Source of the DNA: Muricoccus roseus
Lineage (GTDB): Bacteria > Pseudomonadota > Alphaproteobacteria > Acetobacterales > Acetobacteraceae
DNA: 64,000 nt
Direction of reading: 5' to 3'
NCBI RefSeq assembly: GCF_900141905.1
Contig: NZ_FQZF01000012.1
Location: forward strand, 62,001 to 126,000
In this document: positions 35,471 to 43,838 of the stretch, piece by piece
Layout of the letters: the number at the start of each line of letters is the position of its first letter
Numbering within the stretch: position 1 is the stretch's first letter
Position numbers and translations under genes: made by a program
The notes under the pieces: generated by a model
Database searches by the model: none
What the model saw: the letters and a program-made list of their open reading frames with translations, nothing else
Told to the model about the DNA's origin: nothing

Positions 35471-36223
35471 TCACCGGACCGCCGAGAAGATGCGGGACCA
35501 GCGGACGGCGAAGGGCCAGGCCCAGACCTCCCACCAGCGCGCCGAGCCATCCCAGGAGAAGAAGAGGAATTCGGCGCGGCCGACGAGGTTCTCCACCGGG
35601 ATGAAGCCGACATAGCTGGTGGCGCGGCTGTCGAGCGAGTTGTCGCGGTTGTCGCCCATGGCGAAGACATGGTCGGCCGGCACGACGAATTCCTGGGTGT
35701 TGTCATAGGGGCCGTCATCCGAGGCCTCCAAGATGTCATGCGTCCGTGCGGGGGCGTTGGCGCTGGGCGGCAAGGTCTCGCGGTAGAGGCGGACCGTCAT
35801 GCGCGGCCCGTCGCCCTCCACCGTATAGGGCCCGGCCGCCGTGCGGGTCACAGACTGGCCGTTCACGCGCAGGATGCCCTGGCGGACCTGGATACGGTCG
35901 CCCGGCAGGCCGATGATGCGCTTGATGTAGTCGGTGGTGCCGTCCCGCGGCAGCTTGAACACCGCAACGTCGCCGCGCGCCGGCAGGCTGCCCAGGATAC
36001 GGCCGCTGAACAGGTTGGGGCTGAAGGGCAGCGAGGCCCTGGAATAGCCGTAGGAATACTTCGAGACGAACAGGTAATCGCCCACCAGCAGGGTGGGGAT
36101 CATGCTGCCCGAAGGGATGTTGAAGGGCTCGAAGGCGACAGTGCGGATGCCGACGGCAATCAGGCCCGCGTAAAGGATCGTCTTCAGGCTCTCCAGCCAG
36201 CCGCCGGAGGTCTTCTTGCTCAT
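35471..36223 (-). CDS. lepB: Signal peptidase I
   Basis: A 250-residue type I signal peptidase. One N-terminal transmembrane segment (about residues 13-32) anchors it. The catalytic dyad is S40 in NIPSGSMIPTL and K101 in TTDYIKRIIGLPGD. The late GDNRDNSLDSR box is also present. ATG at 36223 gives the usual short cytoplasmic leader MSKKTSGGWLE; upstream in-frame sequence lacks family character. It is 112 bp after acpS and 16 bp before rnc. Confidence 0.96.
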   Translation of the reverse strand: MSKKTSGGWLESLKTILYAGLIAVGIRTVAFEPFNIPSGSMIPTLLVGDYLFVSKYSYGYSRASLPFSPNLFSGRILGSLPARGDVAVFKLPRDGTTDYIKRIIGLPGDRIQVRQGILRVNGQSVTRTAAGPYTVEGDGPRMTVRLYRETLPPSANAPARTHDILEASDDGPYDNTQEFVVPADHVFAMGDNRDNSLDSRATSYVGFIPVENLVGRAEFLFFSWDGSARWWEVWAWPFAVRWSRIFSAVR

Positions 36224-36335
36224 CGTGTGCTTGCTCGCGGCCTTCACCCGGCCGGCCGAACGCCCCCGGAAGCCCGACGAGGGGGCACGGGTCGGGCCGC
36301 CGCTTGGCGCTGGGTGCGCCAGATGGGACGGGCTG

Positions 36336-36821
36336 TCAAGGAAGGCGGCCCGGCGGTGACTCCGAGGGCGGGCCGCCGGTCGGCACGACCTGGCCATGCA
36401 GGGGCACGGCGTGGCCATGCAAGGGCACGGCCGAGATGATCACCACCGCCTCGGCATAGGGATACTCGTCGGTCATCGTCAGGCTGACCTGGGCGGCATG
36501 GCCCGGCGGCAGTATGGCGGCAAGCCGCTCGGCCGCGCCGCCGGTCATCCGCAGGGTGGGCTGGCCGGAGGGGAGGTTCACCACGCCCAGATCCCTCCAG
36601 AACACGCCGGCACGGAACCCCGTGCCGAGCGCCTTCGAGGCCGCCTCCTTCGCCGCGAAGCGCTTGGCATAGGTGGCGACGCGCGTGCGCTCGCCCCGGC
36701 GCTCCGCCTTCGCGCGCTCCGCCTCGGTGAAGATGCGCGAGAGGAAGCGGTCCCCATGGCGGGCGATGGTCCGCTCGATCCGGCGGATATCCACCATGTC
36801 ATTGCCGAGACCGAGAATCAC
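36336..36821 (-). CDS. acpS: Holo-[acyl-carrier-protein] synthase with extended tail
   Basis: A 161-residue 4-prime-phosphopantetheinyl transferase activating acyl carrier protein. Metal-binding D8 is in GLGNDMVDI, and [15 protein letters not shown] carries the catalytic glutamate/lysine. Typical AcpS proteins stop after the [12 protein letters not shown] strand, near residue 130. This one continues with [19 protein letters not shown] and a proline-rich end, partly produced by a 21-bp DNA duplication. The GTG start at 36821 overlaps the rsh stop as GTGA. In many alphaproteobacteria pdxJ lies between rsh and acpS; here it is absent. Confidence 0.95.
   Translation of the reverse strand: MILGLGNDMVDIRRIERTIARHGDRFLSRIFTEAERAKAERRGERTRVATYAKRFAAKEAASKALGTGFRAGVFWRDLGVVNLPSGQPTLRMTGGAAERLAAILPPGHAAQVSLTMTDEYPYAEAVVIISAVPLHGHAVPLHGQVVPTGGPPSESPPGRLP
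36391..36432. repeat. 21-bp tandem duplication at the acpS 3-prime end
   Basis: Two copies of TGGCCATGCA(G/A)GGGCACGGC(G/C) stand head to tail at 36391-36411 and 36412-36432 and differ at two positions. They encode the repeated VPLHGHA / VPLHGQV segment of the AcpS tail. The unit is in phase with the reading frame (seven codons). Confidence 0.85.
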
Positions 36822-39193
36822 GACTTGGCCCGCTCCACCTGCTCGATGCCCGGCAGCGCCCGAAGCGCCGCGATGACGCTGGACAGGTGGCGCAGGTCCT
36901 TCACCTCAAGATCCACGTTCAACTCCGCGAAGTCCGGCGCACGATGCAGGAAGCGCAGCGACTGGATGCGCGCCTCCTGCTTGGCGATCGCCGTGGTCAT
37001 GCCGGCGATGGCCGTGCTCTCGTTGGAGGTGACGACGGCGAGCCGCGCCACATGCTCGCCCGCCGCGCCGGGCGCCGAGTCCCAGTCCACGTCGATGAAG
37101 CGCTCGGGCGTGCCCGCGAAGGCATCCAGCGTGTGGCAGCCCTGCTTGTGGATGGTCACGCCGCGGCCGGTGGAGACGATGCCGACGATCCGGTCGCCCG
37201 GTACGGGGTGGCAGCAGCCGGCGAAGTTCACCTCCATGCCGGAGACGAGGCCGGTGATGCCATGCGCGACCTCCCGGCCCTTGGTGACCCGGTGGGGCAC
37301 GGTCGCGCCGGGCTTCCCGCGGGCGCGGGTGAGCGCCAGGGCCTCCAGCGGGCTGACAGCCGGACGCGGCGGCCCGCGCAGCTCCGGCACGGCCGCATGC
37401 AGAACGTCCCGTGCCGTGATGTTGCCCGAGCCGACGGCGATGCAGAGTTCCTCGAAGCCCGGCTGCTTGAGCGCCTTGACCGCGGGCTCCGCGATCTTCT
37501 CCGAGAAGTCGAGCCCTTCCTGGCGGAAGGCGCGGGCGATGGCCTGGCGGCCGTTCTCGCGGCTCTCCTCGCGCTGGCGGGCCAGCACCGTGCGACGGAT
37601 GCGGGCCCGCGCCTTGCCGGTGACGACGAAGCGTTCCCAGGCCGGGTTGGGCGTGCCGCCGCGGGCGGTGATGATCTCGACCTGGTCGCCATTCTCCAGC
37701 TGGTGGCGCAACGGCACGATACGGCCGTTGATCTTCGCGCCGACGCAGCTGTCGCCGATCTGGGAATGGACGTGATAGGCGAAGTCCACCGGCGTCGCGC
37801 CGCGCGGCAGCGCGATCAGGTCGCCCTTGGGGGTGAAGCAGAAGACCTGGTCCTGGTGCAGGGCGAGCTTCGTGTTCTCCAGGAAGTCCTGCGCCTCCCC
37901 GGCATTCTCCAGGATTTCCAGCAGGTCCTTGACCCAGGGGTAGCGCTTGCGGTCCCGGGAAGCGTTCACGACGCCATCCGGCCCCTGCTTGTAGATCCAG
38001 TGCGCGGCGACGCCGAACTCAGCCACCTCATGCATCTCCGGCGTCCGGATCTGCACCTCGATCTTGGCGTTGCGCCGCTCCGGCACCGTCACCCCCGTGT
38101 GGAGGGACTGGTAGCCATTCGGCTTGGGGGTAGAGATGTAGTCCTTGAAGCGCCCGGGAACGACCCGATAGGCCGAGTGGATGGCGCCGAGCGCCGCGTA
38201 GCAGTTCGCCTTGTCGTCGGTGATGACGCGGAAGGCCATGATGTCCGAGAGCTGCTCGAACTCCACCTTCTTCGAATGCATCTTCAGCCAGATGCCATAG
38301 GCGGATTTCTCGCGCCCCTGGATCTCGATCACGGGCACTTCGGAATCGCGCAGGCGGCGGCGCAGGTCCTCGGCGATCTCGGCGATCAGGTCCGCGCCCT
38401 GGCCCCGGAGGAAGGCGAGGCGGGCATTGATGGTCTGGGAGGCATCGGGCTGGAGCTCGCGGAAGGCGCGATCCTCCAGCTCATCCTTCACCGCCTGCAT
38501 GCCGATGCGCTCGGCGAGCGGCGCATAGATCTCCATCGTCTCCCGGGCCGTGCGCATGCGCCGGGCCTGCTGGGGCACGAAATGGAGGGTCCGCATGTTG
38601 TGGGTGCGGTCCGCCAGCTTCACGAGAAGGACACGGATGTCCTCGCTCATGGCCAGCACCAGCTTGCGGAAGTTCTCGGCCTGCTTTGTCCGTTCGGACT
38701 GGATTTCCAGCCGCGTCAGCTTCGTGACGCCATCCACCAGCCGGGCGATGTCGGGGCCGAAGTCGCGGGAGAGATCGGCCAGGGTAAGGCCGGTATCCTC
38801 CACCGTGTCGTGCAGCAGGGCCGTGGCGATGGTGGCGGCATCCAGCCGGTAGCCGGCCAGGATCTGCGCCACCGCGACGGGGTGGCCGATATAGGGGTCG
38901 CCGTTGTCGCGGCGCTGGTTGCGATGGGCGTGCTCGGCGGTTCGGTAGGCCCGCTCGATCATCGCGCCATCGGCGCGGGGGTCGTAACCCGTGACCAGTT
39001 CGGCCAGCGCCTTGCCGGGATCCGAGCCAAGGCCGGCATCGCCCACGAGGTCGCCGCCCGAGCCTTCGGCGGTCGGGGCCGCGGCCAGCGGAGAATCCAG
39101 GGTGTCGGGCGCGCCCGTGGCGACGCCCTCAGGTGCCCGGGGGGCACCCGGCACGGCACCGGGGGTTCGTGGGTTCCCGGTGCCGTCGGTCAT
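36818..39193 (-). CDS. rsh: Bifunctional (p)ppGpp synthetase/hydrolase, RelA/SpoT homologue
   Basis: A 791-residue long RSH enzyme. After a 60-residue proline/glycine/alanine-rich N-terminal extension comes the hydrolase HD domain with the HD pair intact ([27 protein letters not shown]). The synthetase domain follows, with [27 protein letters not shown] sequence near 38160-38100; the RFKD form is typical of bifunctional enzymes. TGS is next ([24 protein letters not shown], 37.85 kb), then the helical region, zinc-finger/CC ([16 protein letters not shown]) and ACT domain. It is alphaproteobacteria's usual single long RSH and is 19 bp downstream of rpoZ. Confidence 0.95.
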   Translation of the reverse strand: MTDGTGNPRTPGAVPGAPRAPEGVATGAPDTLDSPLAAAPTAEGSGGDLVGDAGLGSDPGKALAELVTGYDPRADGAMIERAYRTAEHAHRNQRRDNGDPYIGHPVAVAQILAGYRLDAATIATALLHDTVEDTGLTLADLSRDFGPDIARLVDGVTKLTRLEIQSERTKQAENFRKLVLAMSEDIRVLLVKLADRTHNMRTLHFVPQQARRMRTARETMEIYAPLAERIGMQAVKDELEDRAFRELQPDASQTINARLAFLRGQGADLIAEIAEDLRRRLRDSEVPVIEIQGREKSAYGIWLKMHSKKVEFEQLSDIMAFRVITDDKANCYAALGAIHSAYRVVPGRFKDYISTPKPNGYQSLHTGVTVPERRNAKIEVQIRTPEMHEVAEFGVAAHWIYKQGPDGVVNASRDRKRYPWVKDLLEILENAGEAQDFLENTKLALHQDQVFCFTPKGDLIALPRGATPVDFAYHVHSQIGDSCVGAKINGRIVPLRHQLENGDQVEIITARGGTPNPAWERFVVTGKARARIRRTVLARQREESRENGRQAIARAFRQEGLDFSEKIAEPAVKALKQPGFEELCIAVGSGNITARDVLHAAVPELRGPPRPAVSPLEALALTRARGKPGATVPHRVTKGREVAHGITGLVSGMEVNFAGCCHPVPGDRIVGIVSTGRGVTIHKQGCHTLDAFAGTPERFIDVDWDSAPGAAGEHVARLAVVTSNESTAIAGMTTAIAKQEARIQSLRFLHRAPDFAELNVDLEVKDLRHLSSVIAALRALPGIEQVERAKS

Positions 39194-39212
39194 CGAATGA
39201 TGCGTTTCGCGG

Positions 39213-39611
39213 TCAGCGGCGGCCGCCGAGTTCGGCCGCGATCGCGGCCTCGAGGTCGTCGCCGGACATGTCCTCGACCTGCATGCCGGCCTCGGCCGCG
39301 GTCTCCTCGTTCACGTCCATCACGCCGAAGATGTTCTCGTCGGTGGCGATCAGGTCGATCACCTCCTCCTCGACCGGCTCCGGCTCCGGAGCGCGCAGGA
39401 GGGACTTCACGATGTCCTCCTTCAGCCCCTCCAGCTCGACGGTCTGCTCGGCGATCTCGCGCAGCGCGATGACGGGGTTCTTGTCGTTGTCCCGATCCAC
39501 CGTCAGCTCATCCCCGCGCGAGATCGCGCGGGCGCGCTGCGCTGCGAGCAGGACGAGGTCGAAGCGGTTGGGAACCTGGAGGATGCAGTCCTCGACCGTG
39601 ACGCGGGCCAT
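39213..39611 (-). CDS. rpoZ: DNA-directed RNA polymerase omega subunit
   Basis: A 132-residue protein. The N-terminal omega core is [20 protein letters not shown] with [12 protein letters not shown] and [15 protein letters not shown] following. A long acidic C-terminal tail ([17 protein letters not shown] and onwards) is common in alphaproteobacterial omega. It stabilises the RNA polymerase beta-prime subunit and in other bacteria contributes to ppGpp binding. That fits its position directly upstream of the ppGpp synthetase gene. Confidence 0.94.
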   Translation of the reverse strand: MARVTVEDCILQVPNRFDLVLLAAQRARAISRGDELTVDRDNDKNPVIALREIAEQTVELEGLKEDIVKSLLRAPEPEPVEEEVIDLIATDENIFGVMDVNEETAAEAGMQVEDMSGDDLEAAIAAELGGRR

Positions 39612-39697
39612 ACCGGACTCCGAAATTGTGTGCGGGCGAACGGGTCAGATAGAGAGGGATGACCGGAAACACAAGCCCGCCAGGCCATCCCGTGGGG

Positions 39698-40204
39698 TCA
39701 AGCCGTCCCGGCCGCCCGCATGGGGGCGGGCGGAAGGCGACCCAGCAATGCCTCGACGGTAAGCCCGCTCGCCGGATGGGTCCAGCCCGGCCAGACCTCC
39801 CGCAGGGGTTCCAGCACGAAACGGCGCAGATGGGCCCTGGGGTGAGGCAGGATGGGGTCCGGCGCCGCCCGGACCAAGCCGCCCATGGCGATGATGTCGA
39901 GATCCAGGGTCCGCGGCGCATTCGGATAGGGCCGCACCCGCCCGGCGGCATTCTCGATGGACTGGAGCGCGGCGAGGAGCGCGGCCGGGTCGGCCTCTCC
40001 TCGCAGCCGCGCCACCCCGTTCACATACCAGGGGCTGCTCGGCTGCGGAGGGTCCGGAGCCGTCTCCCACCAGGAGGAGGTGGCAACCAGCGAAAGGCCG
40101 CATAGCCCGTCCAGCGCCGCCGCCGCGGCCCGGCAGCTGGCCAGGGGCGCCGTGCCATCCGCCCCCGGCAGGTTGGCGCCGATCGCGACCAGGATGTCGC
40201 CCAT
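39698..40204 (-). CDS. folK: 2-amino-4-hydroxy-6-hydroxymethyldihydropteridine pyrophosphokinase
   Basis: A 168-residue HPPK transferring pyrophosphate to the pterin in folate synthesis. Motifs are IGANLPG at the N-terminus, WWETAPDPPQPSSPWYVNGV and PNAPRTLDLDIIAMGG with the metal-binding aspartates, then PHPRAHLRRFVLEPL. ATG at 40204 gives the canonical N-terminus. Upstream ATG 40252 lies within the preceding gene's coding end and is rejected. It ends 86 bp before rpoZ and starts four bases after the oxidoreductase stop. Confidence 0.94.
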   Translation of the reverse strand: MGDILVAIGANLPGADGTAPLASCRAAAAALDGLCGLSLVATSSWWETAPDPPQPSSPWYVNGVARLRGEADPAALLAALQSIENAAGRVRPYPNAPRTLDLDIIAMGGLVRAAPDPILPHPRAHLRRFVLEPLREVWPGWTHPASGLTVEALLGRLPPAPMRAAGTA

Positions 40205-40208
40205 GGCC

Positions 40209-40880
40209 TCAAGCCGAGTAGCGCTCCTCCATCCAGGGATCGCCGCGGTCATGGTAGCCGCGCACCTCCCAGAAGCCCGGACGGTCCTGGGCGATCAGGG
40301 TGATGCGCCGGATCCATTTCGGGCTCTTCCAGAAGTAGAGATGCGGCACGACCAGCCGCAGTGGGCCGCCATGCTGCCGCGTCAGCGGCTTCCCCTCCCA
40401 ATGGGTGGCCAGCAGGTTCTCGGGACGGTCCAGATCCGCCAGCGGGAGGTTGGTCGTGTAGCCGTCATGCGATTCCATGGTCACGAAGCGCGCCTCGGGC
40501 CGGGGCCGGGCGCGGGCCAGGAGGTCGGTGACGGAAAGGCCGCGCCAGTCATTGTCGTAGCGGGACCACTGGGTGACGCAGTGGATGTCGTTCCGGCGCT
40601 CCTCCTGCGGCAGCGCCATCAGCTCCGCCCAGGAGAGGGAGACCGGGGCCTCGACCAGGCCGTCGATGTCCAGCCGCGCGGCCGTCTCGGAGACGGCGGG
40701 CTGGATGCCGAGGTCGAGCACGGGCCAATCCGTCACAAGGCGCTGGCCGGGGGGAAGGCGGTCGCGCTGCGGGTCCGCCGAGTTGCCGGTGAGGAGGCGC
40801 CCCTCCTCCGCCCAGCGCTCCTTCGTCCGGACAAGCTTCTCCTTCATGCCCTGGGGGCCGGGGTTCGTCGGGTCGGTCAT
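40209..40880 (-). CDS. Sulfite oxidase-like molybdopterin oxidoreductase (cytoplasmic, YuiH type)
   Basis: A 223-residue protein carrying the sulfite-oxidase molybdopterin fold. The molybdenum-ligating cysteine is in NDIHCVTQWSRYDNDW, and other fold motifs are ESHDGYTTNLPLAD and KPLTRQHGGPLRLVVPHLYFWKS-like sequence around 40380-40330. No Tat or Sec signal is present, unlike MsrP/YedY, and no haem subunit is adjacent. The electron partner and substrate are unknown. ATG at 40880 is used. It is followed four bases later by folK, probably as a shared transcript. Confidence 0.88.
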   Translation of the reverse strand: MTDPTNPGPQGMKEKLVRTKERWAEEGRLLTGNSADPQRDRLPPGQRLVTDWPVLDLGIQPAVSETAARLDIDGLVEAPVSLSWAELMALPQEERRNDIHCVTQWSRYDNDWRGLSVTDLLARARPRPEARFVTMESHDGYTTNLPLADLDRPENLLATHWEGKPLTRQHGGPLRLVVPHLYFWKSPKWIRRITLIAQDRPGFWEVRGYHDRGDPWMEERYSA

Positions 40881-41109
40881 GCCGCAGAGGTGCGCGCAAG
40901 CCGCGCCGGATGCAACGGCTTCCTTCCGCCCGGCTTGTTGCGGGGCGCGGTTCGGCCGCGCCGCCCTGGTCTGGCCGGGCGGAGGGGCCATCTTCTCGCC
41001 GTGGAGGGGCCCTATGGCGGTCCGGGAACAGCAGGTGGCGAAGGGTAACAGCCCATGGGGCGCGGATGCGAAGCCACCTAAGATGACCAGGGTGCGAGAT
41101 GCGACTTCG
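40881..41109. promoter_or_regulatory. Divergent control region upstream of the RND efflux operon
   Basis: A 229-bp gap between the molybdoenzyme gene and the efflux operon. It holds an inverted repeat GGCGCGG-TTCGG-CCGCGCC at 40944-40962. No convincing promoter hexamers and no adjacent TetR/MarR-type regulator gene were found. The true start of the outer-membrane factor might be ATG 41083, which would shorten this gap. Confidence 0.35.
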
Positions 41110-42540
41110 ATGACCAACCCCGCCGTCACCACGCGCCGGGGCACGAACAGGCTCATGCTGGCCGCCCTGATCGGAAGCCTTCCGGGCTGCTCCCTGCTGC
41201 CCGATGCCCTCCCGGCGGTCGAGGCCGGGCCGAACCGGTTCCGGGAGACCGAGTCTGGCACTCCGGTCCGCTGGCCCGACCCGAATTGGTGGCGCGGCTA
41301 TGGCTCGGTGGAGCTGGAGCGGCTGATGCGTCGCATGGCGAGCGAGAACCTCGACCTTGCCGCCGCCGCCGCGCGCGTGCGCCAGGCCGATGCCTCCACG
41401 CGGATCGCCGGCTCCGCCCTGCTGCCGCTGGTGACCGCCGGGGGCAGCGCCCAGCGCAGCCGCAGCGGCGCGGGCAACCGGGCGGTCACCCAGTATTCGG
41501 CGGACCTCGCCGCCTCCTACGAGGTCGATTTCTGGGGCCGCAACCGCAGCACGGCCGAATCGGCCCGGCTGACCGCGGTCGCGCGCCGGTTCGACCTCGG
41601 TACGGCGCTCATCACCGCTGAGGCCTCGGTCGCCAACACTTATTTCACCATCCTGGAGGCGCGGGAGGCACTGCGGATCCAGCAGCAGAACCTCCAGGCT
41701 GCGGAGCGGGTGCTGACCGTCATCCGCCAGCAGGTGGCGGCCGGGACGGCGACCGGCCTGGACCTGGCACAGCAGGAGACGGTGGTGGCCCAGCAGCAGG
41801 CGGCCGTGCCGCCCCTGCGGCAGACCGTGTCCGAGAACCTCGCCGCCCTCGCGGTCCTCGTCGGCCTCGCGCCCTCGCAACTCGAGGTCGTGGCCGAGGG
41901 CTTCGAGGGGCTGGATGTCCCCTCCCCCGCGCCCGGCCTCCCCTCGGAGTTGCTGGCGCGGCGGCCGGACGTGCTTTCGGCCGAGGCCGACCTCGCCGCG
42001 GCCCGGGCGAATGTCGTCGCCGCCCGCGCGGCGCTGTTTCCCTCGCTTAACCTCTCGGCCCAGGGCGGGTTCCAGTCCCTCCTCCTCGGCACGCTGCTGC
42101 GGCCGGAGGCGCAGTTCTACTCGCTCGTCGCCAGCCTCGCGCAAACAGTCTTCGACGGGGGCGCCCTGCGCGGCCAGGTGGAACTCGCCCGCGCCCAGCA
42201 GGAGGAACTGCTGGTGGCCTACCGCCAGGCTATTCTCTCCGCTCTTTCGGATGTGGAGAGCGCCCTGGCGGCGCTGCGCGAAACCACCGAGCAGGAAAGG
42301 CTGCTGCGGGAAGCCGAAAGCCGCGCCGCCCGCGCCTACAATATCGCCGAGGCACAGCTGCGTGGCGGGATCATCAACCTGATTACCTTGCTCAACACCC
42401 AGACGACGCTGTTCAGCGCCCGGCGCAATCTCTCCAACGCCCGGCTGAGCCGCTTCCAGGCCTCGGTAGGGCTGTTCAGGGCGCTGGGCGGCGGCTGGGG
42501 CGCCGGGGCCCCGACGGTCGTTTCGGAGGTCGCCCGATGA
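41110..42540 (+). CDS. RND efflux outer-membrane factor (NodT/OprM family lipoprotein)
   Basis: A 476-residue TolC-like outer-membrane channel. The signal ends in a lipobox (LIGSLPGC), so it is probably lipid-anchored. Two OEP repeats follow, each with long helices: AAAARVRQADASTRIAG with YEVDFWGRNRSTAESARL, then RRPDVLSAEADLAAARANV with a QTVFDGGALRGQVELA-type element. ATG at 41110 gives a compact signal peptide; ATG at 41083 would add nine residues. Its stop overlaps the next gene as ATGA. It opens the efflux operon, which therefore supplies all three envelope components. Confidence 0.92.
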   Translation: MTNPAVTTRRGTNRLMLAALIGSLPGCSLLPDALPAVEAGPNRFRETESGTPVRWPDPNWWRGYGSVELERLMRRMASENLDLAAAAARVRQADASTRIAGSALLPLVTAGGSAQRSRSGAGNRAVTQYSADLAASYEVDFWGRNRSTAESARLTAVARRFDLGTALITAEASVANTYFTILEAREALRIQQQNLQAAERVLTVIRQQVAAGTATGLDLAQQETVVAQQQAAVPPLRQTVSENLAALAVLVGLAPSQLEVVAEGFEGLDVPSPAPGLPSELLARRPDVLSAEADLAAARANVVAARAALFPSLNLSAQGGFQSLLLGTLLRPEAQFYSLVASLAQTVFDGGALRGQVELARAQQEELLVAYRQAILSALSDVESALAALRETTEQERLLREAESRAARAYNIAEAQLRGGIINLITLLNTQTTLFSARRNLSNARLSRFQASVGLFRALGGGWGAGAPTVVSEVAR

Positions 42541-43838
42541 GGCGAGGTTCGGCTTGGCTGCTCACCCTGGTGCTGCTGGCCGGCGCCGGCGGCGCGGGCT
42601 GGTGGTGGTGGCAGCAGCGGCAGGGGGTGCAGGATCCCACGACGGCCCGCGACCAGATGCAGGCCCAGGGCCCTCAGGGGCAGGCAGCGCCCCAGGGACC
42701 GGGCGCACCGCGCCAGGGTGCGCCGGGTGGCGCCCGTCCCCGCCGGCCCGGAGGGGCCGGCGGCGTTCCCGTCCCGGTCACGGTGGCGGAAGCCGTGCGG
42801 CGCGACCTGGCCCTGACCGTGGACGCGCTCGGCACGGTAGTGCCGCTCGAAAGCGTGGTCGTCCGCACACAGCTGGACGGGCAGCTCATGGAGGTGAACT
42901 TCCGCGAGGGCCAGGAGGTGGCGGAAGGCGACGTGCTGGCGCGAGTCGATGACCGCAACACCCGTGCCGCGCTCCAGCAGGCCGAGGCGAAGCGGGCCTA
43001 TGACCAGGCGCAGCTCGCCAATGCCCGGGTGGACCTGCAGCGCTACCAGAGCCTCGCCCGCGGCGCGGGCGTGACGCAGCAGCAGGTGGACACGCAGCGC
43101 GCCCAGGTGGCCATGCTGGAAGCCCAGGTGCGGCAGGACGAGGCGGCCATCGAGCAGGCGCGCACGCAGCTTGGCTTCGCCACCATCCGCTCGCCTCTCG
43201 CCGGGCGCGTCGGCATCCGCCAGGTGGACCCGGGCAACATTGTCCGCAGCTCCGACACGAACGGCATCGTCACTGTGACGCAGATGGCCCCCATCGGCGT
43301 CACCTTCACCCTGCCGCAGCAGGAGCTACCCCGGCTGATGCGGGCCCTCGCCGGCGGCCCGGTACCGGTGGAGACGCTGCCGGGCCCGGGGAACGCGCCC
43401 GTGGCGCGCGGCACGCTGCTGACGGTGGACAATGCGGTGGACCCCACCACCGGCACCATCAAGGCCAAGGCCACCTTCGCGAACGAGGACCGCGTGCTCT
43501 GGCCCGGCGCCTTCGTGAACCTCCGCCTGCGGATCGAGGTGCTGCCCCAGGCGACGGTCGTGCCGCTGGTCTCCATCCAGCGCGGCCCCGAGGGGAGCTA
43601 CGCCTTCGTGGTGCGCGAGGACCGCACGGTGGAGCAGCGCCCCGTCACCATCGGCCAGATGACGCTGACCGATGCCGTCGTGCAGGCCGGGATCCAGCCG
43701 GGTGAACGCGTGGTCACCTCCGGCGGCCTGCGCCTGAGCGCCGGAACGCGGGTGGCCGTGGCCGATGAGAATGCGCCGGCGCGGCCACAGGGGGCCGGGC
43801 CGCGACGCACCGCCGATGCGCGGGAGACGCCGAATTGA
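42537..43838 (+). CDS. mdtA: RND efflux periplasmic adaptor (MdtA-like membrane fusion protein)
   Basis: A 433-residue adaptor joining the inner-membrane pumps to the outer-membrane channel. An N-terminal membrane anchor (LLTLVLLAGAGGAGWWWWQQ) is followed by an unusual glutamine/proline/glycine-rich linker (about residues 35-80). The lipoyl halves appear at TQLDGQLMEVNFREGQEV and FATIRSPLAGRVGIRQVDPG, flanking a coiled-coil hairpin, and the beta-barrel and membrane-proximal domains follow. The C-terminal tail is alanine/arginine-rich. Stop and next start overlap as TTGA. Confidence 0.93.
   Translation: MRRGSAWLLTLVLLAGAGGAGWWWWQQRQGVQDPTTARDQMQAQGPQGQAAPQGPGAPRQGAPGGARPRRPGGAGGVPVPVTVAEAVRRDLALTVDALGTVVPLESVVVRTQLDGQLMEVNFREGQEVAEGDVLARVDDRNTRAALQQAEAKRAYDQAQLANARVDLQRYQSLARGAGVTQQQVDTQRAQVAMLEAQVRQDEAAIEQARTQLGFATIRSPLAGRVGIRQVDPGNIVRSSDTNGIVTVTQMAPIGVTFTLPQQELPRLMRALAGGPVPVETLPGPGNAPVARGTLLTVDNAVDPTTGTIKAKATFANEDRVLWPGAFVNLRLRIEVLPQATVVPLVSIQRGPEGSYAFVVREDRTVEQRPVTIGQMTLTDAVVQAGIQPGERVVTSGGLRLSAGTRVAVADENAPARPQGAGPRRTADARETPN

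Noticed and set aside
36887..39472. Very long open frame antisense to rsh (861 codons), and similar ones opposite parC (28644-31658), mdtC (47394-50105) and ribD (799-2619).
   Set aside because: In DNA this GC-rich, stop codons are rare in frames opposite real genes. The conceptual products are arginine/glycine/histidine-rich without motifs, and the sense genes are unmistakable.
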